Of a stretch of 64,000 nt of DNA, positions 20,470 through 31,490 are shown in pieces (the first letter of the stretch is position 1; each line of letters begins with the position of its first letter). The position numbers and the translations under genes were made by a program. Under the pieces are notes generated by a model. It was not told the DNA's origin, did not search any database, and was given only the letters and a program-made list of their open reading frames with translations. This stretch comes from Cristatella mucedo (lineage: Eukaryota > Bryozoa > Phylactolaemata > Cristatellidae), in the NCBI GenBank assembly GCA_009760855.2, contig WPIO01000107.1:375001-439000 (forward strand), read 5' to 3'.

Positions 20470-20990
20470 ATTGCCCGTGTTATGACCTAAGTAATTGCTC
20501 TTGCAGTTGCTGCATAACTCTGTGGTTAACCTTGTCTGCAGTGAGTGATGCACTTGCTTCATATGCACCACTGCTCGCCGATAGGCACGGGCTCCCCATC
20601 TAGCAATATATTGACCTTAAGGTCTAACTTCTCTTAGTTCCTTCCATTCTTCTGCTCCAGCCTACTTATCACAACAACTCGTCGATAAAGCAAGGTTTCG
20701 TATGACAATGACATAAGTATTTTAGCTGTCTTTTAAACCAACTAAAAATCCTGCAAAGATCTTTGTTTGGAAATTGAGGCTTTCAAAGCCTGAATTGGAC
20801 TCCCGAATGATATCATGACATCCCCAGACTTGATAGCATAATTAAAAAAAGTACACAAAAACGCCACCTTTCTTTTGCAGCACGTCCTGCATATATATTA
20901 GTTGTCCTTAGTGGGCTGTTACCTGCTGGCACTTTGCTTGCTTACTTATCAATATTCCATGTGATATGAGGGACATGTACATTTCTTAGA
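20470..20990 (+). mobile_element. Strongly diverged L2-type LINE 3' end
   Basis: TTGCAGTTGCTGCATAACTCTG, CCACTGCTCGCCGATAGGCACGG and CCATTCTTCTGCTCCAGCCTACTTATCAC follow the order of the L2 C-terminal region. The 3' UTR is only partly recognisable. No frame remains. Confidence 0.55.
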
Positions 20991-21129
20991 AAAAGGTAAT
21001 CATCTGAGGGTTCTGTATGAGCGGTTCCTTATTTTTTATTGATGTCTAAAGTGCAAAAGTCTTTATCTAAGCTAGCTTATATGTGTCTGTGGCTCTTTAA
21101 ATTTGTGTGACATTTTTCTTGGATCCGCT

Positions 21130-21240
21130 AGTGCGTTCATGTGAGGTGACTACGGTTGGGCCCAGGATTCTGATGCTTATCTTTAACAGCCCTGGTTGTG
21201 TGTTCGAACCTGGCAGCCTGTATTTGTGACTTTGCACGTG
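21130..21240 (+). other. Possible tRNA-like SINE head
   Basis: GTGTTCGAACCTGGC is a B-box-like string and TGGGCCCAGGATTC about 50 bases earlier could be an A box. No family body follows; a GT microsatellite begins instead. This is weak evidence for a SINE fragment. Confidence 0.25.
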
Positions 21241-21247
21241 TTTGTGA

Positions 21248-21504
<257 letters not shown>

Positions 21505-21855
21505 ATTCTAACTCTGGATACGGGCATGACGGGTTGTATGTATGTGCTGTGTGGTATGATTTTTCCAGCCTGTTTGTTCGTGTATACCCATTTATAGGGT
21601 TATGATTGTGTGTGCTTGTATGGTCTCATAAATGCACACCAATAAGATGTGAGTACCTACACTATTTGCAAATGTCTATAGCTGCTGGTATATACAAGGG
21701 TATGTATTTGTTTGTATGGTTGGGAGTGCAGCTACAGCAACTCTATCGAAACTAAGCCTAGCAATAACCAACACTCACAGATAAAGAAATCCGATTACAA
21801 TGCTATTGATAAGGAATGGCTTCTTTCCTTTATACTTACATTAGAACGGTTGACT

Positions 21856-21968
21856 TAATAATAATAATATTAATAATGACAATAGTAGTAATAACGCACT
21901 TTATAAAGTGTTCTCAGAGAACTTAATCTCTTTTTAGATGCTTTACATTTGAGCACAAATATCATCAA
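21856..21968 (-). mobile_element. L2-type LINE, tail and stem-loop only
   Basis: TAATAATAATATTAATAATGACAATAGTAG (in part) followed by CTTTATAAAGTGTTCTCAGAGAACTTAATC is the reverse complement of the ATT tail and terminal stem-loop. Nothing further of the element is clear, so this is an extremely 5'-truncated copy. Confidence 0.7.
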
Positions 21969-22200
21969 ACGACACGCACTCTACTGTTGCTGACTGTAAC
22001 ACATTTATTCCAGTCATTTGAAACTGGTACTCCCATGCTACTCAATACCCCGACCACATTTCTGGCACAGCAAGCCTCTAACTCACTTTTTATTTGATGA
22101 GACGTTCTGTGGCTGTGACTGTGGCAGCCAAAAATAGAGCCGTCTCATATAGGCTCAAGGCCGAACGTGTGGGTGGGAAAGAGACTTCATTCCTCTAGAA
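21969..22200. other. Unassigned, possibly R2-group 5' sequence
   Basis: I see no motif. The stretch leads into R2-group copy C without an obvious boundary, so part of it may belong to that element. Confidence 0.3.
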
Positions 22201-23610
22201 GCTTGTACATGTATGTAAAGTGCTGGAGTTGTGTCCTCGTGTTCCTTAACCTGCAGAACGCCTTCGGCAGGATGCATTGCACATGTCTCCCTGCTCAGTG
22301 TGCTTTGGCATGCCGGAGTGGATGAGAGCTCCTGTGAATTTGGTTAAGCGCCCCTTTGCCTGCTCACTCCTGGAGCTTTGGATGCCGTACGAGACGCTGG
22401 TGGCATTTCATACGACGGCCGGCGTATGCAGAGAAACCTGTAATCGCCGATCCTATTTGATCTGGTAATAGAACCAGTGGTCAGACTCGCTGCCAGCATG
22501 CACGAGTCCTGGTTCCAGCTTGGCGAAACCTTCCTGTCCGTTTGTGCCTTAGTGGATGACTTCGACTTTTTTCATTTGATTTGCAGGCCCTCGCGACGTC
22601 TTCAGTTGAACAGGCTGTGTCGACCCAGGGCATGCAGCTCCGGTGGGTGAAGTGGTGCGTCGTTGCCCACTACTGTGCCAAGGCCGTGCCACCGCAAGCA
22701 CCATGCACGACATGCTGGTCCCCAAGATGTCGGACAGTCTGTCCGTGGCCTCCGGTGGAGCCCTGCTGGGTCTCGGGCAGTCTGGGGCTGAAATAGGGCA
22801 GGCATGCTCTTCACTGTCGAGGGACATTAACATGTTTAAGACCAGCCATCTTGCCCCTTGACAAAACCTTGCCGCTAGTTGGACTTTCCTGCTGCCACGG
22901 GCTCGACTACCTCTGTTGGGCGTGGCTTGTGCCTAATGCTGCTCTGCAGCCCACCGAGAAGGCACTGGCGGAGCCATGTCGCATCGCGTGTCGTCTGCTG
23001 AACTTTGCGTATGTGCACTTCCCGTTTACACCTCGCTCGGCAAACAGGCTTGGTGGATCCGTTTGGGGATGAACGCCTCCAGCAGGCGTTTTTCACATGC
23101 CTGTCTCATGCTGTGCTCACCTGACAAATGTGCTTCGTCAAGTCGCTCGTCACCGACTCAGCAGATTCGTCGCTAGCTTAGATGGCACGCCGTAGTCTGA
23201 TAAAGAACGTTGCGGTACCTAAGCCAAGCATCCCTGGCAGCAGGGGAGGCGTGAACTCATTGTAGTCGGATGCACTTTAGTGCCTCAAACGGCTCTTCTG
23301 TCATCTTCTGCTGGTCGGCCCTGAACTACTGGCTGTGTTCACAGACCCTGATGGTGTCAAGCACTGGGTCGTTCTGCGAGTGATAATCACGAAGCAACGG
23401 AAGTTCGTCGGGCTTGTGGAAGGCCGGGCTTGGCAGCCAGCTTGCCCAGGACAGGGTGAGCACCTGGCCATGGATTGATTTGCCACCCACAGTCACCCTA
23501 TGACCACGGGTCGTGACCTGTCGTACCGGGCATGGTGGTTCGAGCTAGCCTGGTGTGTTTCCACTGGCTGCTGCTTTGATTAGGGCGTACCTCGGGACGG
23601 TTACCAGCTT
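22201..23610 (+). pseudogene. R2-group LINE copy C, RT palm and downstream
   Basis: Around 22230-22260 the reading is VLVFLNLQNAFGR, matching RT motif A of the LDLxNAFN kind. Reading 22459-22575 in one frame gives DLVIEPVVRLAASM and then VCALVDDFDFFHL, with VDD at 22552-22560 in the position of the catalytic YxDD box. The GDP block before it is frameshifted. Downstream sequence parallels 6990-7560 (LPLVGLSCCHGLDY; CRIACRLL) up to a VEGR-type block near 23420. No finger or nuclease is clear. This copy gives the best RT evidence for the family. Confidence 0.65.
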
Positions 23611-23624
23611 CCGCATGTACTACG

Positions 23625-23850
23625 AAGGAGGCAGAGACGATGCTCAATACAGACAAGCCTGGCTGCTGAGTTTTGCACCAGCAGTAAGTGTTTGACTGCA
23701 TATGCCGGTAGGCCAGCAAGCAGAGAGTTACAGAAGTGAAGACGGATGTCACAAATGCACTGACCAACTTAGATGTGATATCCCTATCTAAGCCAACCCA
23801 TTTTATACAACGTTATGTAGCCGAAGCAGCTGTACAGGTGTTATTGTCTA
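23625..23850 (-). mobile_element. L2-type LINE, internal fragment
   Basis: The reverse complement encodes the start of the C-terminal region; the frame 23498-23767 includes CLLAYRHMQSNTYCWCKTQQPG. It lacks the 3' UTR and tail, so it was either truncated later or joined by rearrangement. Confidence 0.65.
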
Positions 23851-24410
23851 TTTAGTGGCGGCAACAATGCCAATGCATGAAACTACACAATCTGCTAGGT
23901 ATTGCACATATGCCACCACTTTGAGTGCCACCCTATGCAAATTGCCAATGTTCCGTTTCAGCACTTTCGTGTGAACCTATAACTACATATTCTTTATGCG
24001 GATGAAGCTTTAACGGCACATGCCTCCACTGCTTTGGGTGCTGAATCACAGATACATAATATGTGCACAATCCATGAAATTGTCTGTTTTTGGAATAAAG
24101 GACTCCAAGTAGCCTGAAGACCCGTATGCAGATGCGAACGCCAGCATAGGCACAGTAGAATACCGAAAGGGGCAGTGCATGACTAAGCTAGTTTAACTAT
24201 TCGATCGGATCACTTTAGCCTCTGTGAACTTCAGCATATGCCGCTCACGATACGGCAGCATGTGTACAATAAGCGTTGGGATGAGAATAGGCAAGCTTTG
24301 TGGCAGCAATGCTACTTTATTCCTTACATGCATTGTGCATCCACTGTTTTGCAAGCTTCGCTATGACGACAGGATGTTTAGTGTAGCTTTTGTGACACGC
24401 TATAGCTTCT
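23851..24410. other. Unassigned spacer
   Basis: I see no repeat or domain. A frame at 24224-24616 starts here with no recognisable motif and then enters L2-type sequence. Confidence 0.5.
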
Positions 24411-24956
24411 TCTTACGGCTTGCTGGTCTACAGGCATGTGCAATCAGGTTCATACAGCTAGTGCAAAACTCTGCAGCTAGGTTCGTCTGCCACCATGCCA
24501 CATCACAATACTTCTCACCAACCTGCACTGGCAGTCAAGCAATGGATCGACTTCAAGGTTTTGTCACTCACCTGTATACTCTTCATTCTTTGGCTCCTGC
24601 CTGCCTATCAGATTGAGTGTCTCACCAGGCTAAGCTTTGTAACACCAACTTTCTGAATCTAACTGTTTACCAATACCCCATACAAATTTCAATTTGTTTA
24701 GAGACCATCCCATTAGTTTGTATGCTCCCAGAGCCTGTAACTTAAGCCCGACTTGAGTCACGGCATAATCTGACTTGATCTCATTTAAAAAGAAATGAAA
24801 ACGGCGTCAATTTCTGACAGCATTTAGTGGGTCCCTGTGATTCGTCCTTAACGTGCTTATTCAAGCGGACACTGTTGCATGCTGCCACTAACCACACTTG
24901 CCTGCTGACCCTGTGCATTTCAACCCTAGCCATGTTATTCTAGCTCCTATCGAGCT
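24411..24956 (+). mobile_element. L2-type LINE, 3' end
   Basis: LAGLQACAIRFIQLVQNSAA and VCHHATSQYFSPTCTG are followed by HSLAPACLSD and the 3' UTR (CACTGTTGCATGCTGCCACTAACC). The copy stops at CATGTTATTCTAGC, before the terminal stem-loop, so it is 3'-truncated as well. Confidence 0.75.
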
Positions 24957-25330
24957 TGTTTAGATAAGAGATTTCAATTTCCTAGATTTTGAGCTGATTC
25001 AGCAGGAGATATGCTTGCAGAGCCAACTATCGCTCAGGGGTGGCTGGCTGAACTTGTAGCTCCGAGACGCATACCAATATTCCCAGTTTCACTGAGACTT
25101 TCCATTATCGCTGATCTAGCACAGTTAACTTCACTGCTAGATTCTTGGATACACTTCACATGGTAGCAGCACTGCTTGCTCATGTATTCGCTCCTTGTCA
25201 GGCACGGATCACAGGTGGCAGGTCTCAGGGCGTCTCGGATGCAACACAGTGATCTCACAGTGTAGCTGTCGGTGCCCATCTTCCTTAATGTATATTAAGG
25301 CGAAGTCAGGTCATGACTTATTTAGTCAGC
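24957..25330. other. Unassigned, traces of L2-type sequence
   Basis: TTGAGCTGATTCAGCAGGAGATATG and GCAGAGCCAACTA at 24990-25030 resemble an internal L2 segment seen at 2725-2755 on the other strand orientation. The rest is unassigned. Confidence 0.35.
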
Positions 25331-25332
25331 CA

Positions 25333-25448
25333 TTGAAGAAGAGAGAGACAGAGACAGAGGGGAAAGACAGAGACAGAGAGAGAAAGAGAATACAAGAAAG
25401 TGAGTAAGAGAAAGAGAGAGAACAAGAACAGAGAAAGAGAGAGAAGCG
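25333..25448. repeat. Purine-rich (GA) tract
   Basis: Over 110 bases of almost pure A and G on the plus strand (GAGAGACAGAGACAGAGG and similar), with occasional C. Such strand-asymmetric tracts can form triplexes; that is inference only. Confidence 0.9.
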
Positions 25449-25449
25449 C

Positions 25450-27984
25450 CATGAGTCCAAACGGCAGGTAGACAAGATGTATACGCCAAGTCCAAGTGGC
25501 AAGATTTAAATGCCCTTAGTCTTCCAGTATAAGACGATTGTGGGTTCAGTCACGTCTGACCTCAAGCTTTCGTCTGCTTCAATATTGTTCAGCAGAAGCT
25601 CTTTGATCCCGTAGACTTTCTAAGATTGTTAACTGAAGAGCTAATTAAAGCATGATTGCAAAGAATTGTGCGTTAATTTGATGCTGGAATACAACGAAGT
25701 GACCTCATATGAGCGATGCAGTCAAAATTCACTTAGCGGTTTTATTTTAAACCAGCTGCCATCATTGAGAAGTGATAGAGAGGCGAATCAGATACTCTCG
25801 ATAGGGAAGCGTACCAGGTCATCTTTTTAATTCGCCTTACAGCTAACCTTTGAGCCATTCACGGTGCCTTTTGCAGCTGTACTAATCACACGATTCTGGC
25901 AAGGCGGTTTCCGTTACAATTTATTGAGGCAAATTTTAATAATCAAAAACAATTCGGACCTTCGAGAGACCGCTTCGAGATCATTACGCACGAGAAATCA
26001 GCTTATCCTTCACTTTAATTGAACTCGATTTCAAATGAGTTTTGAAGGTTAGTTAATAAAACGAAATGTAAACTGTCATTATATCGATTAAGGCAAGCAA
26101 CCCAGATCACTATTATCGGCAAATTCAAGGGCAGGCAATGTGGCGTACACGACGAACTGATTTCAAGACCTTACTAAAAGAATTTTCGCAAGTTGAACCT
26201 CACCCTTCTGTTAGTCCAGTCCGAGTCCAGCTCGAAGTGTTATATCACAGGGTATCGTATCTCGTGGTTCAAATTAAGTGGGAGCAGCCGCACTTTTCTT
26301 CACATCTGCCGAATGCAAATTAGAAGCCAATTTAATTGTCTGCATAGATGCTGTTTGAACAGTCTAAATGTGCATTATTTGCATAATATCGTCCAGAATT
26401 GTATTTATGTCAGCGATATTGACATAAGTTGCATAGCATTACACGACGATACCCAAATTTTGAGGTGCATCATATTCGGAGGAAAACTAGTTTTAGCTGT
26501 TCAATTTCTGCAAATGAGTATAAGGGCCTTAAGTAAATAATATCGAATCTATGACTCCGCTGGTCTTCATTTAGATCGCTAGTCGATAAGAATAGGAAAG
26601 ATTTTGGTTTCGTTGCAATCTCCAATGATCAGAAGATATTACGGCATCTCCAGGTTTTTATTTTCTGCTGAGTAGGTAAGGGGCTCATTCATCACAAAAC
26701 CGATAGTTGGTTCGAGTCTTGCTATGAGCAATTTTTATTACTCAGAACAAGCTTTGCTAGTAACCTCTAAAGCTATAATGTTGCTACACAAATGGTGCTT
26801 TTAACTCAGCTAAAATTTCATTTAAGTCCAGATGTGCATAGGTAACGGGGAGGTAGTCTTGATCGTATGATAATATCATATTTATTAGCCTTGTTGTATC
26901 TTGTCGACGGCAGAAACATCGCATGTCTCGTCACCTATGGTTAGTCACACATCGGCAGCATTAGCAGCACTTAAGATTCGAGGTCCTGATCGTAGGAATA
27001 ATACCGATCGCAAATACTTGCCAGCCAAAAAATGCCTTATCTGCGAAACGATGGAGAGTTGGCTGAAGATTGGCTAGAGTGAGCGATAAAACTAGTACTC
27101 GTTTGACCCGATATATGGCAATAATTGACTTAAAGCAACAAAGTGTCAGTGATTAAAGAACTTATGAATAGGGGAATTGATTTTAATCTGCGGCCTAAAA
27201 AAATTTCATGGACATTGCACGCTTTTGTCCCTTTTTATAATACAACGCTTGGTCAAACTCTGTGCAATTCGCGGATTTGTCTTCCTGCCATATAAATCAG
27301 CCTGATCTCTTGCCTTGATCGATGCAGCCACTGGACGCTCCATCTAGAGCCCTCAATCATACCTTGCTTGTCGTTGATTGCACGGTAAAGAGAGCATCAA
27401 ACTTTGACCTATTTTGGCACGTTCAGAGATGCTGCCGGAGTATGCAATGCCAGGGATGAATCCAAAAGTCGGCTTCTCGACTCGGAATGGAGGCTCAACG
27501 AGGTAGGCGTTAACCCGTCAATCTGGTACGCATATACATGAACTAGGATGATGCGACACCTACGCTGCGAGTCATCCCGAGGCGATATCGTAAGACTAAG
27601 TCAAGCTTCGGACGGCGCTTGTAAATGTATTCCCTAGCCCTGAAAGTGAGGAGAGGATTCGACGTGCGAACTGAAGTGCGCCAGAAAAGCGCTAGCAATG
27701 CAGGGGAGTGGTGGAAGGCTGAGAACAGAAAATCGCAGCTTCTGGGGAGAATGATGAAATCTGACCGGATCGGAGCAAATCCTCAGAGACCACCAGTGGC
27801 GGTGGTTGATTACTACGGTCGGCAAAGTGAACCGGTAAAGTCAGCCACGGCTGCGGCTGCATTAGGTGGCAAAGTAGAAATGTTCGGCTACGATCTTGCT
27901 TCTTCCAGTTCAGAGCTTCTCAGCACTCCGTGTTTTATTCGGTTGGCTTTTAAATGGTGACACTTTCGCCTCGATGACAAATTT
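25450..27984. other. Repeat-poor stretch, no gene established
   Basis: I find none of the LINE or SINE families here. Frames at 26138-26323 and 26193-26540 have no motif. The frame at 27625-27960 (111 residues, plus) is the longest; it starts MYSLALKVRRG, is basic at first and ends in FIRLAFKW, and I recognise no family. Its right end abuts L2-type RT remnants. If any host exon exists in the window, this stretch is the most likely place, but nothing proves it. Confidence 0.5.
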
Positions 27985-28645
27985 TTGAGGCACGATGTAG
28001 CTTGAAATTCTATGCAGACGACAATTGTACCGTTACTTGCATCCCTTCTAGCCCTACAGAATTGTCGATTCCCTTGACTTGCTACATTTGTTGATGACAT
28101 CAGCACATTAATGGCAGAACTTTTCTTAAATTAAATAATTATAGAAGTAACCCGCAAGTTCTTCAAAAACAGTCCTGATTCAGACACTGTAAAGCGTAAA
28201 ACACAAAATCTGATCTGCCAGTGAATATTCTGATCGATATAAATAATATCTGTGTGTCCTGGTCCACAGTCTTCGTTAGAAAATTGAATCAGCTCCGTAG
28301 TCTGGGGTGTCTTCTTTCAGCCACGTGGTATTGCAGCGGTTGACGTTGGTTTAAGCAGGAATACCACATCAAATTTGTAATTGGTAAAATACCTTTGTGA
28401 CTTCTGTAACTCATATCTGGTTGGTCTACATGTCTTCGCAATCACCTGCTTACATTTGGTGCAAAACTCTGTGACTATGTGTCTGTTGTCAGTGCCTCAG
28501 ATAGTTGCATCACCAAACCTTTCGTCATCCTAGACTCACCCTCAACCGATCTTTGATGTCTAGGTTCTGTCATTCCCGTTTACGTTCCTTCATTATTTGG
28601 CTCCAGCCTATTCATCAGATCTAGTCCTTCACCAGGCAGGCATCA
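27985..28645 (+). mobile_element. Diverged L2-type LINE, RT end and C-terminal region
   Basis: Frames jump, but near 28070-28130 the reading FVDDISTLMAELFLKLN matches the IDDIHTWMA..FLKLN segment after the RT palm. Near 28570-28640 VPSLFGSSLFIRSSPSPG corresponds to the LINE C-terminus. The 3' UTR is missing: LINE-B begins at 28649. Confidence 0.6.
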
Positions 28646-28648
28646 CAG

Positions 28649-29345
28649 TTGCTTGTAAAAAATTTAACGATCTCCTTAATTCTGTCTCCGCTTGATTATT
28701 TTAATTTCCTTTTGGTTGGGCTACCAAAGAAAGCTATTAGGCTACTGCAGCTGACTATGAGTATGGCTGCAAGGCTAATCTTTAAGTCCCAGATATTTGA
28801 GCGCGTGTCTACTTTGCTAAAAGAGCTAGAACGGATGCCAATTGAGCAACGGATACAGAGCAAAGTTCTTACGCCTTCCCACAAGGCCTGTCACTTCTTG
28901 GCTCCTTCATACCTAGCTAAACTGCTGCATCAGTTTCAGCCTCTTCGCGCTTTCAGGTCCTGTGTGGACATAAAATTATCTGGTCCATTTCTCCGCTTAA
29001 AGACCGTTGGTGACAGAAGCTTTAGCTCTGTAGGTTCTAGACTGTGGATCTCGGTTCCACAGTTCTTAGGCATTGACAACTACTCTCCTGCTGTTGACTA
29101 TGGCTCATCCTTTTCAGCGGTCCTGAGCTGCCACTTCCATGCTACTTGCTACATCAACTGCTCTCCTGACTCTGCTATGCTTCCCACTTTCTCTTTGCTG
29201 CGTGAGACGAAGTATGTTGGCTACTGAATGCGCACCGAAAGCTGCTTAGGCTGTGAGTGTGCTATACAAAACTGTGCTGAGTATCACCCACATGGTCTTC
29301 ATTACTTTGTGGAGTTACAGATGGATATACATTACATGACATCGT
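28649..29345 (+). pseudogene. LINE-B (second L2-type family) RT C-terminus and 3' UTR
   Basis: A continuous 192-residue frame (28649-29227) is the longest uninterrupted LINE fragment on the plus strand. It contains LDYFNFLLVGLPKKAIRLLQ, MAARLIFKSQIFERVSTLL, LAPSYLAKLLHQF and LKTVGDRSFSSVGSRLWIS, the usual order of the RT C-terminal region in L2-type elements. Its last third reads through the 3' UTR, because the same DNA is the untranslated end at 6375-6650. The element ends at ATACATTACATGACAT. It lacks the RT catalytic part, so it is a 5'-truncated insertion. Confidence 0.75.
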
Positions 29346-29561
29346 AATAACCTTTTTTGAATTAAATCGTGTAGCTCCGAGGTTCTTAATCTGTGGGTCT
29401 CGACCCAGGGTTCTTCAAAGACCACCTGAAAACACGCAGTTCGACATATTTTTCGTGCAATATCTTTATAGTTGGTGGTTTGCCGCAACATGAGAAACTG
29501 CATTAATGGGTCGTTGTATTTGTAAAGTTGAGATCCCCTGGTATAGTTGCACTTCATTTTA

Positions 29562-29850
29562 ACCTCAAATCCTTTGGAGGCTTCACCTTTAGTTTGTATG
29601 TTCCTAAAGCTGGAAACTCACATCCATATGTAGCAGCCTTTAGTAGGTCCACACGACTCGCCTATTGTTTGCTAATGCGTGTCTGATACGTGCGTACTGC
29701 CACAAACCATATTTGCACGTTGAGTTGGTGCATGCCACCTCTAACAATGTTATGCTTGCCAATATTACATATTCTAGTACGCCTACCTCAGTAGCCTAGA
29801 ATGTTAAAAGGTTCCCTTAGGGTGCTATACAAATGGTATCAGTTTCGTTG
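29562..29850 (+). mobile_element. Diverged L2-type LINE 3' end
   Basis: AACCTCAAATCCTTTGGAGGC, GTATGTTCCTAAAGCTGGAAACTCAC and GTGCGTACTGCCACAAACC follow the order of the C-terminus and 3' UTR. The end, GTTCCCTTAGGGTGCTATACAAATGG, is closer to the SINE2 tail than to the usual L2 tail. Confidence 0.6.
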
Positions 29851-29944
29851 TTCTTATATTTTTAAGTGCCCTGGCAAGGTTTTGTTAGCCGGCATAGCTT
29901 TAATGTTTAATGGGTCACCACCATCGCCGGTGGATTAAAGTAAA

Positions 29945-30122
29945 TAAGTAAAATAAATACTCGCTGATTTAACTGCCTCTTTTGTATAGCGACAGAGGAG
30001 CCTTTAGGGCTATCACCACCGCTTGCAGTTACGTTAAAAAATTGCTCACCAAAGGATTCGAACCCACGACATCGAGACCGAGGTCGTAAAAGCTAGCACC
30101 TTCCTGGTGTGCCATCACGGCA
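29945..30122 (-). mobile_element. SINE1 copy
   Basis: On the minus strand: tRNA-like head, B box GGTTCGAATCC (30054-30064), body partly eroded (ACGTTAAAA in place of the GGCGAT block), AAAGAGGC motif shortened by one base, and a TATTTATTTTACTT tail. The long arm is present but imperfect (CGACATCGAGACCGAGGTCG). Confidence 0.82.
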
Positions 30123-30175
30123 CAGGGCGAGGACAGGAGTGTTATGATGCCACGTAACCGATGCCGATTTATTGT

Positions 30176-30706
30176 TGGCTGGTTTGGATAAGTCGTGGAG
30201 TTGAACTCTCTCAGTTTTGCCAAGTTACGCATGTGTACGGTTGCATGCCTGCTCCGGCGATGCATCCACGTACGTAAGAACACGAGTGTCCAAAGCCGGA
30301 AGCGGGGCTGGCGATAAGTGAGCTTATTGGCACCTAGTAGCTTGTTATTTGTAGCCCACTAGATCTAGCGCCTTTGACTAGCTAAAACTTACCGGACTAG
30401 AGATGACCTAGAAACTGTCTCACCAATATCGATGTGAGTTGGTACATGCGAGATCGTATCCCGTCCCTCCCAATTGCTCCGGTCCGGGAATGTTCCCACA
30501 TTTCGGGGCGGGGGTTGTCGTCGTGTTTCGTGAGCGTCCTGTAAGCTAATACATCCAGGGGACTAGTGGTTTGGTTTAGCTTGCCTGTGGTTTTTGGTGC
30601 ATGTGATGTTGTTATAAAGACGTTTAATTAAACTGCCACCCGTTGCGCTATCTCAAAGTCGTGACGAGCGGCAGATGGCAGGCGGCATGGGCGGAAGTAG
30701 CCGAAC
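30176..30706. repeat. Candidate solo LTR, copy 1
   Basis: This matches 44873-45446 by eye: CGTGGaGTTGAA, GCCaAGTTAcGC, GCTCCGGCGATGC, AAC(A)CGAGT..CC(A)AAG, a TATAAAG(A/G)CGTTTAA-type string (30615-30625) and GACGAGCGGCAG..GGCGG. A TATA-like string in the last quarter and lack of coding sequence suggest an LTR. No target-site duplication was found, so this is tentative. Confidence 0.4.
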
Positions 30707-31330
30707 CATCCTCTGCTACGAGATGCGGTGAGATTATTAGGTCCAGTTGCTGGGCGACTGCGTCCAGCTGCAAAACCGTGGCGGCGGGTGGTTAGTTTGC
30801 CATTTGGCTGTGAAGCGGCAATGTACAGGAGTAAGGCTGCAGTTTCCTGTAGCGAAGTGGTGGTTTTCGAAGAGACGGTAAGCTTTGATGCGCTGCTTGG
30901 CTTCGACTCACTAGTAGGCCGGACGCATCACAAGGCATCAGTGCATTTCGACGCTTAAGCTAAGCTGCCTTGCTGCGAATTCTGGACGATTGCTGCCAGA
31001 GAGACAGCGATGACTGCTAGCGAGACTGCGGCGGCGAAAGCCCTTGAGACTTAAAATTATTGCAATTAGCAAAGCCCAAGCGTGATAAAATGCTCGTGGT
31101 TTTCGCGGTCGGCCGTTTGATAACGGCTGTGCTCTAGCGTGCCTCTGTAACCAGCTGTGAGGTAGCCTGCCTGCAAGTGATGACTGCGGAATATGTGGCT
31201 TCTTTGCCCCGCCATTGTGCTGTTGTGTCGTGCGGGGTTTTGGCTTCCCCAATAGGTTCAGTTCGTCTTGCTAATAATTAGTTTATATTACCCGCCGCTG
31301 AAGCGCCTCTAGCGTATTGTCATTTTTGCT
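30707..31330. other. Unassigned GC-richer stretch
   Basis: Weak similarity to the sequence right of the second candidate LTR (TTTGGcTGTG, compare 45475-45490) suggests it may be the start of an internal region. No frame has a recognisable domain. Confidence 0.3.
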
Positions 31331-31335
31331 TTATG

Positions 31336-31490
31336 GCTCAAATTTGGCCCAGCGGTTGAGGTGCTCACCTTCGACTGTCGAGGTCAAGGTAGCTGTGTTT
31401 GCAGACCAAGGCTATCGGTTCGACCCATGTGGCATCTATGAAACGCCTCAATAGAGATTGAATTATCTTAGCGTGCTACGCAAATGAAAC
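31336..31490 (+). mobile_element. SINE2 copy (tRNA head, L2-like tail)
   Basis: TTTGGCCCAGCGGTTGAGG is a good A-box region and CGGTTCGACCC a B box. After it come GAAACGCCTCAATAGAGATTGAATTATCTTAGCG and GCTACGCAAATGAA. That tail follows the L2-type 3' stem-loop (GCGCCTAGAAAGAGATTGAG..TCTGAGGGCGC) with the same order. About three copies are present in the window. Confidence 0.7.

Noticed and set aside
26138-26540. Overlapping frames of 61 and 115 residues
   Set aside because: No motif; they overlap in different frames, which fits chance.
30713-31252. GC-richer region as a host promoter or CpG island with first exon
   Set aside because: Similarity to the region right of 45446 suggests it is repeat-derived, and no exon is evident.
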